A stretch of DNA of 51,941 bases, taken from Pseudomonas frederiksbergensis. Lineage in GTDB: Bacteria > Pseudomonadota > Gammaproteobacteria > Pseudomonadales > Pseudomonadaceae. The position numbers were made by a program, and so were the translations under genes. Under the pieces are notes generated by a model. The model made no database searches, was not told the origin of the DNA, and was given only the letters and a program-made list of their open reading frames with translations. Positions 16,843-23,572 of the stretch are shown piece after piece (the first letter of the stretch is position 1; each line of letters starts with the position of its first letter). The stretch is taken from the NCBI RefSeq assembly GCF_003732665.1, contig NZ_MOBP01000021.1, positions 1-51,941 of the forward strand. The letters are read 5' to 3'.

Positions 16843-16867
16843 ATTAGCATATAACCAAAAAGACTTT
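16843..16867 (+). promoter_or_regulatory. 25-bp repeated regulatory site, copy F, with promoter
   Basis: The site begins ATTAGCATATAACC and ends GACTTT. A -10-like TATAGA follows at 16881-16886, giving a predicted start near 16893. The first gene begins at 16954. It aligns over 60 bp with the region before the 23573 receptor. Confidence 0.6.
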
Positions 16868-16904
16868 CCCAACCGCTTTTTATAGAGATAACGTCAACCC
16901 CAGA

Positions 16905-16928
16905 CCGACCCCTTCTCCAGGCGGAGGC
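16905..16928 (+). promoter_or_regulatory. Conserved leader motif, copy 3
   Basis: CCGACCCC followed by CTCCAGGCGGAGGC. CTCCAGGCG is perfectly complementary to CGCCTGGAG just before the ATG at 16954, so the ribosome binding site GGAG can be sequestered in a hairpin. The motif should start about 12 nt into the transcript. Confidence 0.6.
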
Positions 16929-16953
16929 CACACGAACCCGCCTGGAGCCTGTC

Positions 16954-17916
16954 ATGTCACTCAAACCGCTGTTGTTGAGCCTCTTCTGCACCCTGGGCTT
17001 CACCGCCATCAGCCATGCCGCCGACCTGCAACCCTTGCTGGTAGCCAATCAAAAATCCTCGATCAAGGTGCTGCTGGACGTCTCCGGCGAATTGAAGGAT
17101 GTGCCCTACGAAATCCAGTTCTCCGAATTCCCCGCCGCCGCGCCGTTAGGCGAAGCGCTGAACGCTGGGGCGGTGGACATCGGCGCCCTCGGTGATGCGC
17201 CTTATGTATTCGCCCTCGGCGCCGGTGCGCCGCTCAAAGTCGTCAGCATCATCCACGCCGAAGGTCGCTACACCACGGCCATCCTCGCCCTCAAGGATTC
17301 GCCGCTGAACAACGCCAGCGACCTCAAGGGCAAGCGCATCGTCACCACCCGCGGTTCCATCGGCCATTTCCTGGCGATCAAGGCCCTGCGCAGCGTCGGC
17401 CTGAGCACCCACGACGTGCAGTTCATCTACCTGATGCCCAGCGAATCGCGAATCCTGCTGGATAACGGCAGCGCTGACGCCTGGTCGACCTGGGACCCTT
17501 ACACCACGATTTCCACCACCCAGAGCCAGGCCAAAGTCCTGGCCAGCGGCGACACCTTGCTGACCAACCATTTGTATCTCGCCGCCACCAGCCAGGCGAT
17601 CGCCGCCAAGCGCCAGCAACTCGACGATTTCGTCGCCCGGGTCGACCGCGCCTACCGCTGGACCAACGCCCACCCCGAGGAATATGCCGCCGCCCAGGCC
17701 AAGGTCACGGGCCTGCCGCTGGACGTGCACATCGCCGTGAACAAAGGCACAAACATGCAACCGGTGAGCATCGACGACACGGTGATCAGCGGCTTGCAGA
17801 CCACCGCGGACATCTATCAGGAAGAAGGGATTCTCACCCGGCACATCGACGTCTCCCAAGGTTTCGACAAGAGCTTCAACGCCCAGCGTGCCCCGATCAG
17901 CCAGGCATCGCGCTAA
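16954..17916 (+). CDS. SsuA-type periplasmic substrate-binding protein (orphan)
   Basis: This 320-residue protein has a Sec signal peptide ending AISHAA (about residue 23). It has the SsuA-type pattern: NAGAVDIGALGDAP, DSPLNNASDLKGKRI and SADAWSTWDPY. No permease or ATPase is in its operon, so it probably feeds one of the two importers elsewhere. It is the first gene of a six-gene operon, followed 15 bp later by the DszA-type monooxygenase. Ribosome binding site GGAG lies 7 nt before the ATG. Confidence 0.87.
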   Translation: MSLKPLLLSLFCTLGFTAISHAADLQPLLVANQKSSIKVLLDVSGELKDVPYEIQFSEFPAAAPLGEALNAGAVDIGALGDAPYVFALGAGAPLKVVSIIHAEGRYTTAILALKDSPLNNASDLKGKRIVTTRGSIGHFLAIKALRSVGLSTHDVQFIYLMPSESRILLDNGSADAWSTWDPYTTISTTQSQAKVLASGDTLLTNHLYLAATSQAIAAKRQQLDDFVARVDRAYRWTNAHPEEYAAAQAKVTGLPLDVHIAVNKGTNMQPVSIDDTVISGLQTTADIYQEEGILTRHIDVSQGFDKSFNAQRAPISQASR

Positions 17917-17931
17917 TTCAGGAGTAGAACC

Positions 17932-19278
17932 ATGAGCAAACAACGTCAACTGAAACTCGGTGCGATGGTCCATGGCGTCGGCCACGGCTGGGGCGAATGG
18001 CGCCACCCGCAGGCCCAGCCCAACGCCAGCGTGAATTTCGACTTCTACAAGCAGCAGACGCAACTGGCCGAAGGGGCGAAGTTCGACTTCGTGTTCATCG
18101 CCGACAGCCTGCACATCCACGAAAAATCCAGCCCGCACTACCTCAATCGCTTCGAGCCGCTGACCATCCTTTCGGCGCTGGCGGCGACCACGAAACATAT
18201 TGGTCTGGTGGCAACGGTCACCGTCAGCTACACCGAACCTTTCCAGGTCGCGCGTCAATTTGCGTCCCTGGACCACATCAGCGGCGGTCGCGCCGGCTGG
18301 AACGTGGTGACCTCCTGGCTCAGCGGCACCGCCGACAACTTCGGCAAGGCCGAGCACCCGCCCCACGCCGTGCGCTACCGCATCGCCAAGGAACACGTGG
18401 AAGTGGTCAAGGGTTTGTGGGATTCCTGGGAAGACGACGCCTTCGCCTACAACAAGCAAAGCGGCGAATTTTTCACCCCCGGCAAACTGCATGCGCTGGA
18501 GCACAAGGGTGAATTTTTCTCGGTGAAAGGGCCGCTGAATATCGCTCGTTCACAGCAAGGCCAACCGGTGATTTTCCAGGCCGGCACCTCGGAGGCCGGG
18601 CGCAATTTTGCCGCCGAGAACTCCGATGCGATTTTCGTCAGCCCCGAAACCTTCGATGAAGCCAAGGCCTACTATCAGGACCTGAAACAGCGCGCCAGCG
18701 GCTTCGGCCGGGATGCACAGAAACTGTCGATCCTGCCGGGCATCCGCCCGATTGTCGGTCGCGACGAAGCGGAAGTGGAAAGCCGCTATCAGCAAGCGGT
18801 GGAACTGGTGAGCATCGAGGACGCGATTGTCGCCCTCGGCCGGCCATTCAATGACCATGACTTCAGCCAGTATCCACTGGATGCGCCATTCCCCGAGTTG
18901 GGTGACTTGGGCGCCAACAGTCAAAAAGGTGGGTCCGACCGGATCAAACAACTGGCCAGGGACGAAGGCCTGACCTTGCGCCAGGTCGCCCTGCGCTTCT
19001 CCCGGCCACGAAGGGATTTCGTCGGCACACCCGAGCAGGTCGCCGACGCCCTGCAAACCTGGTTCGAGGCCGGCGCCGCCGACGGTTTCATCATCAATTC
19101 GTTGCTGCCCGATGGCTTGCAGTACTTCACCGAACTGGTGGTGCCGCTGTTGCAACAACGGGGTCTGTTTCGCGATGAGTACAGCGGCAACACCCTGCGC
19201 GACAACCTGGGTTTGCAAGCACCGCAAAACCGCTACGCCACCACCCAAACTCAAGAGAAAAGCGAGGCCGTGGCATGA
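17932..19278 (+). CDS. NtaA/SnaA/DszA-family flavin-dependent monooxygenase
   Basis: This 448-residue luciferase-like monooxygenase belongs to the long class of NtaA, DszA and SnaA. Typical stretches are LKLGAMVHGVGHGWGEWRHP, the SGGRAGWNVVTSW motif, HVEVVKGLWDSWEDDAF and PVIFQAGTSEAGR. These enzymes use FMNH2 from a partner reductase to cleave C-S or C-N bonds; DszA opens a sulfone ring. The operon context supports a sulfur substrate such as a sulfone or sulfonate. It overlaps the next gene by ATGA, with an AGGAG ribosome binding site. Confidence 0.9.
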   Translation: MSKQRQLKLGAMVHGVGHGWGEWRHPQAQPNASVNFDFYKQQTQLAEGAKFDFVFIADSLHIHEKSSPHYLNRFEPLTILSALAATTKHIGLVATVTVSYTEPFQVARQFASLDHISGGRAGWNVVTSWLSGTADNFGKAEHPPHAVRYRIAKEHVEVVKGLWDSWEDDAFAYNKQSGEFFTPGKLHALEHKGEFFSVKGPLNIARSQQGQPVIFQAGTSEAGRNFAAENSDAIFVSPETFDEAKAYYQDLKQRASGFGRDAQKLSILPGIRPIVGRDEAEVESRYQQAVELVSIEDAIVALGRPFNDHDFSQYPLDAPFPELGDLGANSQKGGSDRIKQLARDEGLTLRQVALRFSRPRRDFVGTPEQVADALQTWFEAGAADGFIINSLLPDGLQYFTELVVPLLQQRGLFRDEYSGNTLRDNLGLQAPQNRYATTQTQEKSEAVA

Positions 19279-19958
19279 GCGAATCCCTCAATCAATTGCT
19301 CGCGGACTTGCACGCCGAACGCCTGGCCACCTGGGAGCCGGCGGCGCTGCAAGTCAATATCGATCAGCGTCAACGCCTGGTGGATGAAGCCAGAGTCGAG
19401 GACTTCGTCAAGGTCGGCGACACCCTTGAGCCCTTCACGCTGTTGAAAGTTGAAGGCGGCGAACTGAGCCGTGACGAATTGCTCGCCAACGGCCCGGCGG
19501 TGCTGATTTTCTTCCGCTTCGCCGGCTGCCCGGCCTGCAACATCGCCCTGCCCTATTACCAGCGCCGGCTCTATCCGCAACTGCACGCCCTCGGTGTGCC
19601 GTTGGTGGCGGTCAGCCCACAAGTGCCGCAGCGCCTGATCGAGATCAAGACCCGCCACACCCTGGAACTGCAAGTGGCCAGCGACCCGGACAACCAGCTC
19701 GGCCGGCGCCTGGGCATTCTCTATAGCTTCGATGACGCCTCGCGCAATGCCGCGCTGGCCAAGGGCAAAAGCATCGGCGAAACCACCGGCACTGGCACCT
19801 GGGAACTACCGCAACCGACCGTGGTGGTGATCGCCCAGGACGGCACCGTGGCCTTCGCCGAGGTCAGCCCGGACTGGCTGGTACGCACCGAAGCCGACCC
19901 GGTGTTGCGCGCCGTTGAACAACTGCTCGGGCAAATCCCCGTGCGAATCGCTATCTGA
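19275..19958 (+). CDS. AhpC/TSA peroxiredoxin-like protein
   Basis: This 227-residue thioredoxin-fold protein of the peroxiredoxin-like group has a CxxC-type centre, GCPACN (about residues 89-94), following AVLIFFRFA, and an LPQPTVVVI region with the cis-Pro of the fold. An extra N-terminal helical segment of about 45 residues precedes the fold. No signal peptide is present, so it is cytoplasmic. It is coupled to the monooxygenase (ATGA). It may remove peroxide leaking from the flavin enzymes or reduce a thiol intermediate; both are inferred. Confidence 0.82.
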   Translation: MSESLNQLLADLHAERLATWEPAALQVNIDQRQRLVDEARVEDFVKVGDTLEPFTLLKVEGGELSRDELLANGPAVLIFFRFAGCPACNIALPYYQRRLYPQLHALGVPLVAVSPQVPQRLIEIKTRHTLELQVASDPDNQLGRRLGILYSFDDASRNAALAKGKSIGETTGTGTWELPQPTVVVIAQDGTVAFAEVSPDWLVRTEADPVLRAVEQLLGQIPVRIAI

Positions 19959-19971
19959 CCAGAGCCTGACC

Positions 19972-20982
19972 ATGACGAAACTCATTCAACAAGGACAGTT
20001 CAATCGTCGCGGTTTCCTCACCGCCAGTTCGATTGCCGTGGGTGCGCTGGGGCTGTCCTCCCTGGGCTTGAGCCCCCGCGCCTTCGCGCAAAACACCGCG
20101 CTGTCGGAGCTGACTCTGGGCGTCGCCACCTATCGCGGCCAGGAGTCGTATTTCACCGAGGACGCCGGCACCGCCAACCGTCCTTACAAGGTCGACTACG
20201 CGGAATTTGCCGGCGGCAACCTGATCGTCGAAGCACTGGCCTCGGGCAGCCTGGACATCGGTTCCATGAGCGAAATCCCGCCGATTTTCTCGATCCAGAG
20301 CCATCGCCAACCCCGCCTGATCGCGGTCATCCAGGGCGATGTGAACAACCAGGTGATCCTGATTCCCAAAGACTCAACGCTGGAATCCGTCGAGCAATTG
20401 CGCGGCAAACGGGTTGGCTACGTGCGCTCCACCACCTCGCACTATTTTCTGATCAAGGCCTTGAAGGAACAGGGCCTGACCATGAACGACATCACGCCGG
20501 TCGCGCTCACGCCCCAGGACGGTTTCAGTGCATTCCAGAGCGGCCAGCTCGATGCCTGGGTGATTTATGGCGTGTTTATCCAGTTGGCGAAATTTCGCAG
20601 CGGTGCCCGGGTGTTGAAAACGGCGCTGGGCTACCTGTCCGGCAACTACCTGATGGCCGCGCGCCCCGCCGCCCTGGAAGACCCGCTGCGCAAACAGGCG
20701 ATTCAGGACTACCTGCAACGCACCGCCCGCACCCTGGACTGGATCAACAACAACCCCGAGCCGTGGGCGACAAAATCCGCGCAGTTGCTGGGGGTTGATA
20801 AAGCCGTGTTCCTCGACATGTACAACCGCCGCAGCCAGCCGTGGAAAGTCCTCGAAGTGGACGACCAGGCCATTGCCTCACAACAGGAAGTGGCGGATTT
20901 GTTCTTTGATGCCGGGGTGCTGAGCGAGCGGCTGGATGTCGCGCCGTTGTGGGACAAAAACTTCAAGTTGCTGCCGCTGTGA
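19972..20982 (+). CDS. Tat-exported SsuA-type substrate-binding protein (orphan)
   Basis: This 336-residue binding protein has a twin-arginine signal peptide: NRRGFLTASS, a hydrophobic stretch, then SPRAFAQ near residue 40. The start at 19972 gives the right spacing to the twin Arg; an upstream ATG at 19915 lies inside the previous gene. The mature part has the SsuA-type pattern (ASGSLDIGSMSE, DSTLESVEQLRGKRV, GQLDAWVIYG). Tat export implies folding in the cytoplasm before secretion, common for some Pseudomonas sulfonate-binding proteins. It is the second binding protein of this operon, again without its own permease. Confidence 0.88.
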   Translation: MTKLIQQGQFNRRGFLTASSIAVGALGLSSLGLSPRAFAQNTALSELTLGVATYRGQESYFTEDAGTANRPYKVDYAEFAGGNLIVEALASGSLDIGSMSEIPPIFSIQSHRQPRLIAVIQGDVNNQVILIPKDSTLESVEQLRGKRVGYVRSTTSHYFLIKALKEQGLTMNDITPVALTPQDGFSAFQSGQLDAWVIYGVFIQLAKFRSGARVLKTALGYLSGNYLMAARPAALEDPLRKQAIQDYLQRTARTLDWINNNPEPWATKSAQLLGVDKAVFLDMYNRRSQPWKVLEVDDQAIASQQEVADLFFDAGVLSERLDVAPLWDKNFKLLPL

Positions 20983-21018
20983 ACGGATTTCCAGCCTATT
21001 TGATCGGATGAATCAATC

Positions 21019-22206
21019 ATGAGTCTTTCTTCTCAACACGCTCCACCGCTGCGCTCTATCGAAGCGGCCAATTTCGAAGCCCTGCTGGAAACCCTCAGCG
21101 CTCAACTCAGCGCCACGGCCCACGTCTATGACGAAAGCGGCGCCTTCCCCCAGGCCAATTTCAAGTTGCTGCATGAGCACGGGCTGGTCGCACTGACCGT
21201 GCCCAAAGCCCTCGGCGGTGGCGGCGCGAACCTGAGCCAGGCACGCAAGGCCATCAGCGCCATCGCCAAGGGCGAACCCTCGACGGCGTTGATCCTGGTG
21301 ATGCAGTACCTGCAACACACCCGCCTGCAAGACAGTAAAACCTGGCCCGAAGCCCTACGTTTGCGAGTGGCACAAGACGCCGTGGAGCAAGGTGCATTGA
21401 TCAACGCCCTGCGGGTTGAACCCGACCTGGGCACCCCGGCCCGTGGCGGTTTGCCGGCCACCGTGGCCCGACGCACCGCTGCCGGTTGGCGTATCAGCGG
21501 GAGGAAAATCTACTCCACCGGCAGCCATGGCCTGACCTGGTTCAGCGTCTGGGCGCGCAGCACTGATGAAGACCCTTTGGTCGGCGCTTGGCTGGTGCAC
21601 AAGGACACGCCGGGCATCAGCATCATCGAGGATTGGGATCACCTGGGCATGCGCGCCACGTGCAGCCATGAAGTGGTGTTCGATAACGTGCTGGTGCCGC
21701 TGGAACACGCCGTCAGCGTCAGCCCCTGGAGCGCGCCGCAACCGGAACTCGATGGCGACGGTTTCCTGTGGATGTCGGTGTTGCTGGCGTCGGTGTATGA
21801 CGGCGTCGCCCAGGCTGCCCGGGACTGGTTTGTCGGTTGGCTGGAAACACGCAAACCGTCGAATCTCGGCGCGGCGCTGTCGACCCTGCCGCGCTTCCAG
21901 GAAACCGTCGGCCACATCGACACCTTGCTGTTCGCCAACCGCAGCCTGCTCGATTCCGCCGCCGAAGGCCGCACGCCTGCAAGCCACGCCGCGCAACTCA
22001 AATACCTGGTCACCGGCAACGCCATCCGCGCCGTCGAGCTGGCCATCGAGGCCTCCGGCAATCCCGGTTTATCCAGGAACAATCCGCTGCAACGGCACTA
22101 CCGCGATGTGCTGTGCAGTCGCGTTCACACGCCGCAAAACGATGCCGTGCTGCAAGGCGTCGGCAAAGCGGTATTCGCCCAGCGCCAGCCAAAGGACCGC
22201 CCATGA
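21019..22206 (+). CDS. Acyl-CoA dehydrogenase-like flavoprotein (SfnB/DszC type)
   Basis: This 395-residue protein has the acyl-CoA dehydrogenase fold: helical N-terminus, the mid beta domain (GGWRISGRKIYSTGS-like region at about 155-170, then GMRATCSHEVVFDNVLVP), and a helical C-terminus. Members of this branch next to sulfur genes, such as DszC and SfnB, act as flavin-dependent monooxygenases or related oxidases rather than on CoA esters. The genome context favours oxidation of a sulfur compound. It overlaps the 2-hydroxyacid dehydrogenase gene by ATGA. The ribosome binding site is weak (GGATGA). Confidence 0.85.
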   Translation: MSLSSQHAPPLRSIEAANFEALLETLSAQLSATAHVYDESGAFPQANFKLLHEHGLVALTVPKALGGGGANLSQARKAISAIAKGEPSTALILVMQYLQHTRLQDSKTWPEALRLRVAQDAVEQGALINALRVEPDLGTPARGGLPATVARRTAAGWRISGRKIYSTGSHGLTWFSVWARSTDEDPLVGAWLVHKDTPGISIIEDWDHLGMRATCSHEVVFDNVLVPLEHAVSVSPWSAPQPELDGDGFLWMSVLLASVYDGVAQAARDWFVGWLETRKPSNLGAALSTLPRFQETVGHIDTLLFANRSLLDSAAEGRTPASHAAQLKYLVTGNAIRAVELAIEASGNPGLSRNNPLQRHYRDVLCSRVHTPQNDAVLQGVGKAVFAQRQPKDRP

Positions 22207-23162
22207 GCCAGCTCGTGATTGCCAGCCAGCTGGACGTCGATTTCAACGATGTGATCCGCCAGCGCCTCGCCCACACCCATCCCGGCGCCGTGGTCCTGGA
22301 TGTGCCGGCCGGTGTGCCCAGCGACCTGCCCGCCGAGGTCAGCATTTTGCTGGCGCGGCCAATCAATGTACGCGGCTACCTGGCGCCGGACACACCGCCG
22401 CCGGGGTGGCCCTATGGTTTGAAGTGGATTCATGTGGTGTCGTCCGGCATCGACTTCTACCCCAAATGGCTGTTCAACGGCCCACCGGTCAGCACCTCCC
22501 GAGGCAGCGCCGCCGAGAACATCGCCGAATTCGCCCTGGCCGCGATCTTCGCTGCCGCCAAGCATCTGCCGGATATCTGGGTGCATGACTCGACATGGAA
22601 TTTCACCGCGCTGACACCACTCAAGGGCACCACCCTGGGGATTCTCGGCTTCGGCGCGATTGGCCGCAGCCTGGCGACCAAGGCCCATGCCCTGGGCATC
22701 AACGTGGTTGCGTTGCGCCAGAGCAATACGCCGTTCGAGGTGGAAGGCGTCGAAGCGGCGCGGGATATCCATGAGCTGTTTGCCCGCTCCGATCACTTGG
22801 TACTGGCCGCGCCGCTGACCGCTGCCACTCGGCATATCGTCAACAGTGCGGTACTCGCCAGCGCCAAGCCCGGCCTGCACCTGATCAACATTGCCCGGGG
22901 TGGTTTGCTGGACCATGGAGCGCTGCTTGAAGCGCTGGACAGCGGCGCGATTGGCCTGGCTTCGCTGGACGTGACCGAGCCCGAACCACTGCCGGATGGA
23001 CATCCGCTGTACGCTCATCCGAGGGTGCGCCTGTCGCCCCATACCTCGGCGATTTCCAGCAACAGCCGGCATGAAATCGCCGACACGTTCCTGCCCAATC
23101 TTGAGCGCTTCCTTAACGGTTTGGCGCCGGAGAATCTGGCGAACGTACAGCGCGGGTATTGA
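22203..23162 (+). CDS. D-2-hydroxyacid dehydrogenase-family oxidoreductase
   Basis: This 319-residue protein has the NAD(P)-binding LGILGFGAIGRSLA motif, followed by the catalytic Arg in INIARGGLLD, the Glu in TEPEPLPDGHPLY and the His in LSPHTSA, so the catalytic Arg-Glu-His triad is intact. It is the last gene of the six-gene operon and shares ATGA with the flavoprotein gene. It may reduce or oxidise the oxo-acid released after C-S cleavage; the substrate is not predictable from sequence. Confidence 0.87.
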   Translation: MSQLVIASQLDVDFNDVIRQRLAHTHPGAVVLDVPAGVPSDLPAEVSILLARPINVRGYLAPDTPPPGWPYGLKWIHVVSSGIDFYPKWLFNGPPVSTSRGSAAENIAEFALAAIFAAAKHLPDIWVHDSTWNFTALTPLKGTTLGILGFGAIGRSLATKAHALGINVVALRQSNTPFEVEGVEAARDIHELFARSDHLVLAAPLTAATRHIVNSAVLASAKPGLHLINIARGGLLDHGALLEALDSGAIGLASLDVTEPEPLPDGHPLYAHPRVRLSPHTSAISSNSRHEIADTFLPNLERFLNGLAPENLANVQRGY

Positions 23163-23177
23163 TACCGGCCGATCCAC

Positions 23178-23252
23178 CGCCTTCGCGGGCAAGCCACGCT
23201 CCCACAATTGGAATGCATTCCCCTGTGGGAGCGTGGCTTGCCCGCGAAGGCG
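23178..23252. repeat. REP pair
   Basis: CGCGGGCAAGCCACGCTCCC and its complement are separated by a 17-nt spacer. It lies just after the six-gene operon and may act as a transcription end or mRNA-stabilising hairpin. Confidence 0.88.
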
Positions 23253-23321
23253 TTTTATCATCCGCCGCAACAACATCAGCATTACGCATTTCATCTAAGC
23301 ACTTAATGCCTATTTTTTATA

Positions 23322-23346
23322 ATTAACTTATAACTAATCGGACTTT
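23322..23346 (+). promoter_or_regulatory. 25-bp repeated regulatory site, copy G, with promoter
   Basis: The site begins ATTAACTTATAAC and ends GGACTTT. TATACA at 23360-23365 is a good -10 box. The following 23366-23572 is a leader of about 200 nt without a convincing gene, apart from leader motif copy 4. Confidence 0.6.
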
Positions 23347-23384
23347 TACAGCGCCGCTTTATACAAATACTGTTACAACCATCA

Positions 23385-23407
23385 CCGACCCCTGACCAGG
23401 TGGAGGC
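23385..23407 (+). promoter_or_regulatory. Conserved leader motif, copy 4
   Basis: CCGACCCC followed by CCAGGTGGAGGC, about 13 nt after the predicted transcription start. The downstream ATG is 166 nt away, so here the motif cannot be a ribosome binding site for the receptor. Confidence 0.55.
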
Positions 23408-23572
23408 CCACGGAACTGCTTGTTTTTCCGGCCGACACCACCCCACGGTCACTTGCCACACCCAAACCCAAAACCGGCTCAAGCCACCCGCCGCCATGGC
23501 TTTCGACTCATGGCCCCGGCAACGCTTTGCCCAAAAAAAACGACAACGCCAATGACACACCTGGGGCTCACC

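Noticed and set aside
3964..23407. Known SAM or SAH riboswitch
   Set aside because: The four leader motifs are too short and lack the conserved core elements I know for those riboswitches.
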